Origin: Telmatactis stephensoni
Lineage: Eukaryota > Cnidaria > Anthozoa > Actiniaria > Isophelliidae
Assembly (NCBI GenBank): GCA_029948255.1
Contig: JALIZF010001805.1
Coordinates: 316,501-380,500 of the forward strand
Direction of reading: 5' to 3'
Length of the DNA: 64,000 nucleotides
In this document: positions 10,741 to 22,388 of the stretch, one piece after another
Numbering within the stretch: the first letter of the stretch is position 1
How the letters are laid out: every line of letters begins with the position of its first letter
Program-made: the position numbers and the translations under genes
The notes under the pieces: generated by a model
What the model was told of the DNA's origin: nothing
Databases searched by the model: none
Seen by the model: only the letters and a program-made list of their open reading frames with translations

Positions 10741-11379
10741 CTCATCCTCATTAATTATTCACGAGGTATCTGGCCAATCATTGTTCGTAATTCGTACCAC
10801 GTGCAGTAACTGGAAATCGTAGGAAGTCTATACTAGGCGTACTGAATTAATTTTGTTCAAGTCCTAGGACTGAATTAATTTTGTTCAAGTCCTAGGACTG
10901 AATTAATTTTGTTCCAGTTACTCCTACTGATTTAATTTCTCAGATAATTTCAAAGTCCAAGTTATTGAAATTCTTATAAACAAATAGAAATGGTAAACTA
11001 TGTTTAGAATTTAGTGAAAAAAATCTATGACAAATTTCACCTCAAGAAGCGAACTCCCAACCTTCCGCCTAATGCCCACTGCCTTAAACCATTGCACTAC
11101 TGACTTTCCGATACGAAGTTTCGGAGGATAAAATAATTTTAAATGTTATGAATCAAGCTCATTAGGATTGAAATAAACAGCAGACAGAGAATTTGAATAG
11201 CTTTTGTTTCAAATGCCCGTTTGGGTATTGGAGAACAATAATTAGTGCCCAATGTATTCGAAATTATGTAAATCTGAAATCATGCATGAAGTAGCCGTCG
11301 CAAATGATAAAACCAATATATTCCTGTAGATTTTATTTTCCTCGTCATTTTTCCCTCCTGAATAATTAATGAGGATGAG
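10741..11379. mobile_element. TIR element with an internal 28-bp tandem repeat
   Basis: The ends CTCATCCTCATTAATTATTC (10741) and the inverse GAATAATTAATGAGGATGAG (about 11360-11379) pair. Inside, ACTGAATTAATTTTGTTCAA plus GTCCTAGG repeats about 2.7 times at 10841-10917. No coding capacity was seen. Confidence 0.5.
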
Positions 11380-11390
11380 AAGTAATTCCA

Positions 11391-11516
11391 AGTCCTCCAA
11401 TTCGGACTGGACGGGATTTCAAGTCCTTGCAATTAGTTCCAGTCCTCGGCTGCGCCTCGGACTGGAACTAATTGCGCGGACTTGAAATCCCGTCCAGTCC
11501 TCATTGTCGGACTTGA
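11391..11516. repeat. near-perfect palindrome
   Basis: Arms containing GGACTGGACGGGATTTCAAG and TTGCAATTAGTTCCAGTCC mirror each other around a short GC-rich loop near 11452. It directly abuts the truncated 5' edge of the following retrotransposon fragment. Confidence 0.65.
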
Positions 11517-12148
11517 AATATTACATCTAGGCGTGATGATTGATGATTCTATATCCTGGAAACATCACATTGGCTTACGTCTGCTCACGCATAGCGCAAA
11601 ATACTGGTATCATCTCAAAATTAAGACATTATCTCTCAATCAAACAGCTTACACAAATTTACTATAACCTGATATACCCATACATATCTTATGCTATTTT
11701 AGCATGGGGTAGTGCGTACAAAACAAATATTCAGAAGGTCCAAACCAAACAGAATCATATAGCTAGAAAGATTTTCTTTGCCACCCTCTACGGGAAAGAA
11801 ACAGAAAGTGCAAAACTGCTCCTAAACTTATTAGATATTTTAACAGTACAAAATGTATTTCACTTACACGTCTTAAAATTTATGCACTCCTGGCATAATG
11901 GCATGTTACCAGACATTTTCAAAGACATGTTCAAATATGCTAGGAGTGTACATAAGTACAACACCAGATATGCAAGTAACGAAATTCTTTATAAATCACG
12001 CGTGAAAACTAACACAGGCAAACAAACAATTTCTTTCATAGCAATTGACATTTGGTCTAACATTCCCACGGAACTCAAACTATTAAATATATTTTCATTT
12101 AATAAAAAAGTAAAAATGTATTTGCTCAGTGAACAACTAGAACACTGA
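11517..12148 (+). pseudogene. non-LTR retrotransposon RT, C-terminal fragment
   Basis: Two overlapping frames together read the end of a CR1/jockey-type reverse transcriptase: LGVMIDDSISWKHHI, then LIYPYISYAILAWGS, and finally a KYNTRYAS block, the usual C-terminal signature. A frameshift near 11565 separates them, and everything upstream (endonuclease, catalytic RT core) is missing, as expected of a 5'-truncated copy. The tail to about 12440 ends in repeated AATAAAGAAC, a probable 3' end. Confidence 0.7.
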
Positions 12149-12702
12149 ACACTCTCAGTACAGCTCTTTTCTTCTCTAATTTTTTCCTTATCAATCTAAC
12201 TTGATGTTAAACCGTTTTATTTAATTCCTTTTCCTGTTTTATGTTATCAAAATGTAAAGACTAGGGGCTAACAAGAAAACTTCCCAGTTAATTTAGCCCC
12301 TGGGCTCTAAACTTATAGAAAGAATTCTAATTGTAAATTGAAAATATCATTACCCTTTTTTAAAAATTTTCTTTCTTTATTATTATATCAAAACTGTAAA
12401 ACTGTTAAATATATAGGGCAATAAAGAACAATAAAGAACATAGTCACATAGTATGAGATGCTATTATATTCAAAAGCCTTTCGGAAACTCTTGTTTTCTA
12501 GGAATATTGCCACGCGCCGTTTTATTTGTTTAGTTTTTGCTCTATATTTCGCTATATTTCGGGCCCAAAGTAAATTCTTTACTCGTAATTTTTTTGCTAA
12601 AATTGCTATACAACGAACATATCTATGCAAGGTATAATTAATAAATCCTGTTAAGCGATGACTCTGAAATCGCGGCTTAGTCACAAAAAAGTAATATGGC
12701 TT

Positions 12703-13044
12703 GGGCAACTTAGCAAACTCTCATATTTATCTAGGTCAGCAATATAGTTAGTTATCGTATGATCATGAGTGTAAAACGGACCGCGCCGTACCGTGACCGT
12801 GTACTGTCAGTACCGTGACGTCTATAGAGTCGTTTTCGTATGAGTGGGAAACTTACCGTACTGTATCGTAACCGGGCAACTTAGCAAACTCTCATATTTA
12901 TCTAGGTCAGCAATATAGTTAGTTATCGTATGATCATGAGTGTAAAACGGACCGCGCCGTACCGTGACCGTGTACTGTCAGTACCGTGACGTCTATAGAG
13001 TCGTTTTCGTATGAGTGGGAAACTTACCGTACTGTATCGTAACC
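12703..13044. repeat. 171-bp tandem duplication
   Basis: Units 12703-12873 and 12874-13044 are almost identical. They are part of a larger repeat (to about 13225) rich in TACCGTA words. GTCGTTTTCGTATGAGTGGG in each unit is matched by the inverse CCCACTCATACGAAAACCAC near 13129. Confidence 0.75.
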
Positions 13045-13230
13045 GTACCAGTATAATAGTTTATATAAAAACATTCGAAATTCCTGCTGTAACCGTATAC
13101 GTATCGTATCGTAGCCGTATAGTGTTCCCACTCATACGAAAACCACTCTAAAACATTACAAATTCCTGCCGTAACCGTACCGTAGTCGGGTGGTACCGTT
13201 TCAGTTCACAGTCATACGAAATCTAGTCTA

Positions 13231-13561
13231 ACCCACTTCCAATATTCTGGCTGAATGATCAGGCACAATGCAATTCAACAATGGAGTAATATATTCCTTT
13301 GTTTCCCGGATCCGGAGAGTCGTCTTGAATAGGCCATTTGCACGATGACGTCATTTTACTACAACTACCAGAATGCTCTACGAATTTTCTTTCTTATTCA
13401 GATTTTTATTGCCTTTTGAGAATAGTCGAACAATACGCACTAATTATTTTACAAAAGAAAGTGGGCAAAGCATTCTGGTAGTTGTAGTATATGACGCCAT
13501 CATGCAAATGGCCTATTGCTTTGCGCGTACAATCTCTCAACCAGAATATCGGAAGTGGACA
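13231..13561. repeat. nested foldback
   Basis: Inner arms 13328-13378 and about 13464-13517 (AATAGGCCATTTGCACGATG against its inverse) lie inside outer arms carrying CCACTTCCAATATTCTGG and CCAGAATATCGGAAGTGG. The plus-strand ORF at 13373-13639 is a by-product of this repeat. Confidence 0.6.
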
Positions 13562-13689
13562 ATGAATGGTTTATGCCGTTGTACTAGCGGCTCAAACTTG
13601 AAATATATGCTCACTAAATACAGAGATAAGCCACCTTAGAGCGTTTTCATACTTGTTCGAGAAATTATATTTTAGGAAACTAAACACTC

Positions 13690-14415
13690 GTGGAAAAGTC
13701 TACCCCTTCTCTCTATATTAAAGAATTTGAACAATGCCCCCCTCTCTTGGTGTAATATACTATATTTACACTCTGTCACAAACTGTTTCAGAACCCCCCT
13801 CTTGATAATCATTGTACACCTCAGTTTGGAAAGACAAAACTGGGTCGTTTAGGGTCGCGGCTCTCGCGTCATTAAAAAGCCGGAATGGATTGCAAATTTG
13901 TTCGCAGCAGTTGGCATCGCTTTGGTCTAGAAGCAGCACATACAGTTGAATTTTGATACTGATTTTCTGGACAACACGTAGACGCTTATTTCTTGTAAGT
14001 ACAGGCAATTGCTTCTTTGTTAATATCTGTTATTTTTAAGAGTTCAATAATCTCCTTTAAATTTGGTATATCAAAATAAGTGGTATTTCTTCATGTTGAT
14101 TTAAAGGAATTTGAACTTCACCTACTTTACTAGCTCATAGCTCAAAGTCCAAAGAATCCCGAGTTGGCTTTCGTCAGAATTGGATACAATCGCGGCGAAT
14201 TTGGTTGTTCATTTGGTTTTATAATCCATTCAGGATTGAGCTAATTTTAAAGCTATTCGTCTCTATTACCAAAGGAGGCACAAGCAAGACAAGGTAAAGA
14301 TAAACAACCACAGTTTGTTTTTCTTGGTTATTTCCAATAAGTGCGACATAGCATCTTGTAAAATGTAGCAATTAAGTCGGGGCTCATTCCCCAGGCTAAA
14401 TCCTCCACTATTTGT
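13690..14415 (+). repeat. dispersed repeat, direct copy A
   Basis: About 700 bp that recur at 15300-16015 in the same orientation, for example CCTCTCTTGGTGTAATATAC and ATTACCAAAGGAGGCACAAG. No protein is encoded. Confidence 0.65.
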
Positions 14416-15256
14416 TTGAAACGAAACATATCTGATCAAGTAACAAGAAAATTTATCGAGCTATTTGAAAACTATGGACCATTTTTGTAAAAGTTAACTT
14501 TTTAAAACGCGTTTCATCTCCGAAAATTTTACACCGATGAAAACTACAATCGGTAAAATTGTATTTGACCAAAAGTGCGCATAAAAAATATCTCCAGTGT
14601 TCCAAAAAATAGTAACGGGATATTATAATACTAATTTAGCGATCAAGGATTTCAAAACATGAGGGAAAGTTAATTCTAAGCCATGGTTACTCATATCGAG
14701 TGCAACCCAAGATTTTAAGAGAAACAACACTACTCAACTGAACATTAGAGATACACAAGTTAAAACAAACGATACTAAAAGGCGGAGCACTCATAAACAA
14801 ACTTCTTTTGTAATCTCAGTTTTAATGTTGGAGTGTTGCATCGGCAGAAAAACTATTTTGTTCAAAAAATGCAAACAGTACGATGGTACGCGGGCAAAAG
14901 CTCTCTCAATGTCTTATACAGTATTATAATCTTAGAGTAAAAAGGATAAGTTGTTTAGGAAATTAGGATTTGTTGATTCGCATGTGCGAGCGCGTTTGAT
15001 GGTTTGAATAGCGGTCAGTGAAAACACGCGGAAGCGAATGCTATATAACTCAGAAATAAGGAGAAGGATTTTACGTAACTAGTTTGGGGCTGTCTGCAAA
15101 ACGCGATTTTGATTATATAGTCTTGGTTGAGCTTAACGTCGTTTCATCATAGTTCAGATTCAACCCTAAAGGTGTGTGATATTTCAATTCCAGGAAACTT
15201 CACCACTCCCTGAGTGAGGTGCGCAATTGAGGAAAAATTGTGCAAAGTAATATATT
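14416..15256. other. intergenic, no gene seen
   Basis: About 840 bp of AT-rich DNA. The stretch 14894-15004 matches 50900-51005 closely (GGAAATTAGGATTTGTTGAT and GCGAGCGCGTTTGATGG), so it belongs to a dispersed repeat family. Confidence 0.4.
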
Positions 15257-16750
15257 TCTTTAATTAAATCACCAAAAATCGATAATTCTTATGTTAAGAG
15301 ACTGAATTTTCGTTGAAAATTAGATTTCCCCCCTTTTCTCCTATTAAGAATTTAGACAATGCCGCCCTCTCTTGGTGTAATATACTATATTTACACTCTG
15401 TCATAAGCTGTTTCAGAACCCCCTCTTGATAATCATTGAACAACCCAGTTTGGACAGACAAAACTGGGTCGTTTAGGGTCGCAGCTCTTGCGTCTTTAAC
15501 AAGAATTGATTGTATTTGCTCACAGCAGCAGCTGGCATTGCTTTGGTCTCTAGAGGCCGCCAGCATATTAGATACAGTTGAATTCTGATACTGATTTTAT
15601 AGACAACAGGCTTGTTAACTGTAAGTTCTGGCAGAAGCTTCTCAGTTAATGTCTGTCATTTGAAGAGTTTCAGAATCTTCTTTCAATTTTAGCATATAAA
15701 AGTAAGCCACTTCTTTATTTTGATTTAGAGGAATTTACTTTGCTCAAGTCCAAAGAAATCCCGTGCTGACGTTCGTCAGTATTGGATAGAATCACGGCGA
15801 ATTTGGTTGTTCATTTGGTTTCAAAATCTAATCAGGATCGAGCTAATTTTGAAGCCATTCGTCCCTATTACCAAAGGAGGCACAAGCAATGCAAGACAAG
15901 GTAAAGATAAACAACCACAGTTTGTTTTTCTTGATTCTTTCCAATAAGTTCGAGATAGCATCTTGTGAAATGTAGCAAGTCGGGGCCTAATTCTGCAGAC
16001 TAAATCCTCCACTATTTTGATATAGCCTGCGACAAGCGCATTAGCAGCGTAAAATCATGATCAATCGAATACCATTTTGCCCAGCGAGTGGTATGATCAG
16101 TTTTGTCTTGCTTGTGCCTCCTTTGGTAATAGAGACGACTAGCTTCAAAATTAGCTTGATCTTGATTGGATTTTGAAACCAAATGAACAACCAAATTCGC
16201 CGTGATTCTATTCAATACTGACGAACGTCAGCACGGGATTTCTTTGGACTTGAGTAAAGTAAATGAACTTCAAGTTCCTCTAAACCAAAATAAAAAAGTG
16301 GCTTACTTTTATATGATTAAATTGAAAGCAGATTCTGAAACTCTTCCAAATGACAGACATTAACGGAAGCTAACGGAGAAGCTTCCGCCTGAACTTACAG
16401 TTAACAAGCCTGTTGTCTATAAAATCAGTGTCAGAATTCAACTGTAATGTACTAGCAGCTTCTAGAGACCAAAGCAATGCTACCTGCTGCGAGCAAATTT
16501 GCAATCCATTCTTTTTAATGACGCAAGAGCTGCGACCAAAAACGACTCAGTTTTGTCTTTCCAAACTCAGTTGTTCAATAATTATCAAGATGAGGGGGTT
16601 CTGAAACAGCTTGTGACAGAGTGTAAATACAGTATATTATACCAAGAGAGGTAAAATAAATTCTTTACTAGGAGAAGGGGTTGATATCTAATTTTCAACG
16701 AAAATTCAGTGTCTTAACGTAAGCATTATCGATTTTTTGGTGATTTAATC
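15257..16750. mobile_element. large foldback element, ~650-bp arms
   Basis: Left arm 15257-15905 and right arm 16104-16750 are inverted copies separated by about 200 bp of unique sequence. The outer ends read ATCACCAAAAATCGATAATT and its inverse. The left arm plus some adjoining sequence is also present alone at 13690-14415. No transposase frame is present. Confidence 0.65.
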
Positions 16751-16869
16751 AGTTAACCGTACCGCAACTTTATAAAAAGTCGCTAAGATAGCTTACCTGT
16801 GTTTTTAGTAAGCGTACCTTTCATTTTTGAGCAACAAGCAAAAAGTAATACATCATTCAATTGAAAACC

Positions 16870-17100
16870 GCACGATTACTGTAGCTGACCTACTATAGAT
16901 AAAAATGAGGGTTTGTGCGAATTACTATGAGCAAGGTGTGCTGGTGCTCGGGGCTACTATCAATTGCAACGTAAGGACGCCATCGCGATTTTTAAGACGA
17001 TTTCTCAGTAATTGTTCTTGTGATGACAAATTATTGAAACTTTATATTATGATTGTGAAGATATTGAATTACCAATGCGAAATCTTAACTAGACGCACAA
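16870..17100. repeat. dispersed repeat, inverted match near 51260-51365
   Basis: ATTATGATTGTGAAGATATT and flanking sequence here appear inverted near 51285. Both loci lie close to other members of the same repeat set (19660-19885 and 51008-51231). Confidence 0.5.
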
Positions 17101-17809
17101 TGGTGCGTTTACTCGTGCCCAGGTAGAATTGAGCCTGGTGTGGTATGCAGTGCATCATAAAACATAACCGAACTTCATCCAATCACATCATTAGATGTTG
17201 CAGACCTCTAAAGAAAAGGATGTCTGTGAAATTTTTTAGATGTGCTTTAGTTTCTGAAAGTCTTATCATTTCTCTATTGCTTGAAGACTGCAGAAAATGT
17301 GCTTGGGATACCTGTGGTCTTACATTAACTAGATGCAAATATTGCATTCACTCGGGCTATGGGAGAGGCACCCATTTACTGCTGTTTATACACAGGCAAG
17401 CTGTCCATGGCAACCAGCAGCTCTTTTGCTTTGATTTGAACAACTTGTGTTCATTTAAAACATAAAACAGGTTGCCAGTTTAATTCATTTGTGTTATGGA
17501 ATAGAAATGTTTTAACAGCTCCCTGGAATTTCTTCATATAATCTCTTTTGAAAACCACATGTTCTTGACTCGCAGTGACTCAACTGTTCATGCACAAGCA
17601 GCAAGCAGGCCCAGAACACATTGAGCTATAGACATAAATGTTGCATTCACTCAGGCTACCAGCAAAAGAGCTTCTTTGCTGGTAACCCATGTAAATGCAA
17701 CACCTTGGATTGGCAAGCTGTCATCAAAAGTTTTGTTAGTACAATTTGAGCCAAAACAGAGCAGACAACTGCTCCTGAGATATTTATCAATGAGATGAAA
17801 AATCCTTTA
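17101..17809. other. intergenic, no gene seen
   Basis: The frame at 17145-17465 has no domain or splice support and is not called. TTGCATTCACTCRGGCTA-type sequence occurs twice (about 17343 and 17641), a weak short repeat. Confidence 0.35.
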
Positions 17810-17950
17810 GAGTGATTACACTTAACCCGTGAAATAGTTAGTAGACTACTAGTTACTAGTAAACCTTACATCCATTGTTCTCTTTTGTCTCTGTTGAACT
17901 ATTACACACTAAAATTCATTTAGTGTTTCACGGGTTAAGTGTAACGACTC
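17810..17950. mobile_element. TA-flanked MITE, copy 2
   Basis: 141 bp, TA at 17808-17809 and 17951-17952. The end GAGTGATTACACTTAACCCG and its inverse enclose an interior without coding capacity. Same family as 440-580. Confidence 0.75.
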
Positions 17951-17952
17951 TA

Positions 17953-19655
17953 GTTGCTTGATTGCCTATTGAAGTTGTAATATTTTAGAATAAGAATACA
18001 ATCTATTAAAGTGATTTTCCTTTGGCATGAAAGAAAAATTACTATTTTATTTTGCATTAATTGTTAAAAAAGAACAAAAGAAACATACTACTAATTATCA
18101 GTTAGCCTATTATTTCATGGTGGAGGAAAACAACTGTATTGCCTAAGCACTAATTGGGGAACAATATTCTAATATTTTATGCATACAAATCTCTCTTTTT
18201 CTTTTTCTGAGGTGGGAAAACTGCATAATGCAGAGAAAAGCACTCAAAGCAAGGCAGAAAACAAACCAACCACAATTTAAGGTTTCTCATTAAGTGATTT
18301 ATTGCACCAAACTTCATTTTATACATCTTCTTCATTAAAGACATGATATCATGACCTGGCTAACTGATACTGGTTGTGTGGTTGTCTTGTGTAAAATATT
18401 TGTATAGTAATACAGTTGGAAATCGATAAGCACAACAAACATTTATCAAAAAGAGCACTTATAATAGCACATGTGGCTATAGCTTAGAACAACAAAATGA
18501 AATAAATGACATAAATAGTAGAATTCTGCAGAGTACTAAAGTACAACTAAACACTTGATGTGGGCTTCCTGTGGTTAATACCGAAATATTTCAAAACATG
18601 AACGCTCTTGACTGCAAAAGTAATATAAGCTTAATTCCAGAACAGACAAGGTTTTAAATCCTTCATATTTTTTGTCTTTGAAGTACCAAATAAAAATATC
18701 TTGACCTCATTCGTTTCAAAGAGTAAATACTCGAACGTGAGAATAAAAGTCAACAGCCAGTTCTTAAAAGGTTTCATCAACATTATGAAAATGACAGTCT
18801 GAAATTTCAAAAGCCATCCCTATCCCCTATGGTAGAGGAGATAAATAAGTCTTAAATGCAGCTTTGTCACGTTTTGAGTTCGGTACTGGAGCGAAATAAA
18901 CATTTGGCTGCTTCGCCGGCAAGCTAACATTTGAACTCATGGAAGTATCGGCCTCGATTCCTAAATTTCAAATGAAGAGGCTTAAATTTTACCTTGATTG
19001 AGACTCATTTGAAGCTGCTACAACGCAATTACTGTATTTATAGTGGAGTTTAGCTTATAACATGCCGTGATATGACTCTTGCCCTGCATCAGGCTGTGAA
19101 TTTGCGCTGCCTCGTTTTCATGGCACATTCTCGACTACGACGATAGATACCAGCTGAGTTGACCTTCGCAACAATCCCAAGGTCAACCAATCAGAATCGA
19201 GGATTTGAAATGCTATTTTGATTAGCATTTCTTTGTACTACTTCAATTAAGATAATGGATAAAATACGAATGCCTCATTTTCTAGAATGTTGTAAAACCA
19301 TTTTGTTATTATAGAAGACATAATAGAGAGTTTCACTAAAATATTTCTGAGTCAAATAAAAAAATACGAGAAATTCGCGCCTTTTCTGTTAGCGGACGCG
19401 CTGCCGAGTGGCGCGAAAAACCATTTATTTTGACAAAACGACAGCCAACATCCTTCAACTTGTGAGTTTGTTTCCAACTTAACGTAAAGAAATACGACAG
19501 AAAATTACATCATTGCTTCAATTTGCCGATCTCTTTGATAATATGATGTTCTCTTTGAATGGAAAACCAAAGTTTTGGAGGAGTAAACAGCACTGATTTT
19601 GTGAATCGGGATGTTTGTGGTTGGCGAGCCGAGGAGATACGGTACAAGTCTAGCT
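17953..19655. other. intergenic, no gene seen
   Basis: About 1.7 kb of AT-rich sequence. No exon-like frame, tRNA-like promoter or paired repeat was found. Confidence 0.4.
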
Positions 19656-19659
19656 ATGT

Positions 19660-19885
19660 ATAAATAATCTATTGTATTCTGTCGTTCTATCTATTGTTCA
19701 ATGTGTAATTCATTATATATTTATGAATGTATTACATGAACTGAGTGCTCCGTAGGTTCAGCTCCCATTTTCATTTCCTTTTTACACAGAAGCAAAGAAC
19801 AGCATAAACGCGCTCCCTATGCATGCTGGTCATTTTCATCATCACAAGACAATCACGTGAGCCATTCTTTCTTATCCAATCGTAG
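19660..19885 (-). repeat. dispersed repeat, inverted copy of 51008-51231
   Basis: About 225 bp matching the reverse complement of 51008-51231 with few differences, for example GAGTGCTCCGTAGGTTC and CGCTCCCTATGCATGCTGGT. Function unknown. The high identity suggests a recently active family. Confidence 0.7.
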
Positions 19886-19994
19886 AGGGAGAGATGTTAG
19901 AAATTGAAAATCCCTTTTACAGCAAGGGATCATGTGGTGATCATGGAATTACGACGTGCATTAATATTCAACTAAATTTATTTTTGTCAATTTA

Positions 19995-21542
19995 TTATCA
20001 ATACTGGTGAACAACTTGCGGAGGCCCTTAATGACATTTTCCTTAAAGTCGTTGAGGAGTACGATCCACTACTCAAAACCCCAACGCAACCACTGGAAGT
20101 TCCAAATGAGTTCCTGATGTCCCTGGAGGATACCATTGGCAGATTAAGCTCGATCAAATGTAACAAGTCTTGTGGCCCAGAGGAGATTCCTCTGAGAATC
20201 TTACGTGATTGCTGTGATAATCTAGCCAAGCCTATCATAAATTAAACTCATGTATTATTGAGGGTCACTTCCCACTTCGATGGAAAAAGGCTCATGTCAC
20301 CCCAGTGAAGAAGTCAAAAAAGTTAAAAACCCGGAAAAGGACCTCAGACCGATCTCTGTTACATCGTTGGAAAGATTTATGAGCACCACCTGAACCAAAT
20401 TGTCCTTAACCAAGTTCACTCTAAGCTTCATAAGGCATAAGCAACACTTTGGGTCAATCAAAGGATCTTCTACCACTTGTGCCCTGGTAGACATGACAAA
20501 TTTTTTGTATACAACAACAGATAACCCCAATATGGCTGTGAGTATGTGCTTCTACGACCTAAGTAAAGGTTTTGATAGGGTTGATTACAATATATTGATT
20601 GATATTCTGCATCAGTGGGACGTTCATCCTTGCATCCTTTCCTGTATAAGAAGTTTCCTGACAGACAGAGTCCAGAGAGTATGTTTACATGGCGACCTGA
20701 AGTCACAGTGGAAGTCTGTTCCAGCTGGCATCCCACAAGGAAGCCTGCTAGGGCCCACTCTCTTTCTTATCGCAGTCAACTCCCTTGCTTACAGGGAAAC
20801 CTGGAGATGGAAGCATATGGATGATATAACGATTGCTGAACATTTTCCTGTTAGTCATATTACAAATATGCAGGCCAGTGCAGACCGCATAGCACAGGGA
20901 GTCACCGAGAAAAACATGAGACTTAACCCAATAAAGTATAAGGAAATGAATATCTGCTTTAAGAGGGAAAAACCACAATTCCCAAATATTGTGCTGGATG
21001 ATAAAGAAATTGAAAAGGTCTCGAGCCACAAGATCTTAGGCTTAATTATCTCAGATGACCTAACATGGAATTCTAACATTGAAGCGGTGATTAGCAAAGC
21101 AGCGAAGCGGATTCACCCTGTTCGTCTACTAAAGAGGGCTGGTGTCGGAGGTAAGGAGCTTACACAGTTTTATACTACGTGTATCCGCTCCGTTATGGAA
21201 TACGGCTGCCCAGCATGGTTTTACTCCCTACCGAATTACCTTGTTGAACACCTTGAATCAATCCAGCGACGAATTATGAACATTGTATACCCAAATGGTG
21301 CATATGCTGTAGCCTTGGAAAAAGCCCAACTGCCGACCATGGAAAAAAGATTGCAGTACCAATGTGAACATTTCTTTAATAAAATACAACATCCAAGTCA
21401 CAAATTGCATGGTTTTCTCCCTGATGTCTACACAAACAGATACAATACAAGATCTCAAGCCAGGGGTCTTGCATATAGTGTCCCCGCAATGAAAACAAAA
21501 CGAGCGATGAACAGTTTTATTTTAAAATCCTGTCGATTATAG
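19995..21542 (+). pseudogene. non-LTR retrotransposon RT, 5'-truncated
   Basis: The frame from about 20003 reads KCNKSCGPEEIPLRILRDCC, RT region 1 of jockey/CR1-type elements, and stops at 20244. After frame breaks, the frame 20400-21542 (380 aa) continues with DLSKGFDRVDY, then PAGIPQGSLLGPTLFLI, then HMDD in place of the catalytic [FY]-x-DD, and ends with the NRYNTRSQARG C-terminal signature. The endonuclease is absent, and at least one frameshift or stop separates the blocks. It is a dead copy. Confidence 0.75.
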
Positions 21543-21589
21543 CACTCATTAATACACTGCGAAAATTGACTGTCTAATTGTATTTGTAA

Positions 21590-22039
21590 ATATCTTATAC
21601 GGCGTTGCGAAACAAGTTGCTGAGAAAAATTATGGAGCAATTTTCCCTAGCAACTTGCAATATTTTTGGCCAAGGCAAGATGGGAGCGATATTCAAGATG
21701 GCTCCTCAGAGCAAAATGAGACATTGCGCATGCGCTCGTAGAAAACGTGCCTCAAAAATTGCGAGGAAAGTTGCTGGAGGGGTGATACACTGTGCAATGG
21801 CATTTTGCAAGTTGCTGCAATGCGTTGCGAAAAGTAGACCTGAGTTCTACTTCATGCAACGCTACGCGCAACAAAAAAAAACAAACAAAAAAAAAAACAA
21901 AAAAAAAACAAAAAACAAAAAAAACAAAAAAAAAAATTGCGAGGCAACCTCTGTTACACTGTGCAATCCTCCAGCAACTTGTTTCGCAACGCCGTTGCAA
22001 GACAAGTTGCTGAGAAAATTGCACAGTGTAACAGTGCCT
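21590..22039. mobile_element. relic of TTAA-family foldback with A-rich tract
   Basis: GTTGCGAAACAAGTTGCTGA near 21604 is repeated inverted near 21976. The right end CACAGTGTAACAGTGCC abuts TTAA (22040-22043). The centre is an A-rich AAACAAAAAA tract (21871-21937). Related to 3949-4111. The overlapping frames here are low-complexity artefacts. Confidence 0.5.
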
Positions 22040-22388
22040 TAAGGGGTCCGACATCGAAGCTGTTTATCTCTGTCCAGGGGCGGATACAGGGGGGGTGAAC
22101 TGGGTGAACGTTCACCCCCCTTTTTCCTGGATAAATTGAATATATATAAAAATATTCATATCAAGGAAATAGGAAAATAATTGGTTGATATTTTGATAAA
22201 CAACACTTTTCAAAAGGACTAACACTTTTTAGCGTCTCGGGCATCTAAAGAACGCACATGCATTCGCGGAGCTTTGGTTCGTTTGGCGGGAAAATTTCCC
22301 GCCCGATGGAAACTTTTGCGAACGCGCGTTGCCCCCAGTCAGAGAACAACGTATGGTCGACGTTACCTGTCTTTCCTCACGCTTCAAT

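Noticed and set aside
10841..10917. CRISPR-like array
   Set aside because: It is a plain 28-bp tandem repeat without spacers; the genome is animal.
12388..12708. 106-aa minus-strand ORF
   Set aside because: No domain; it partly overlaps the 3' tail of the RT fragment and a repeat.
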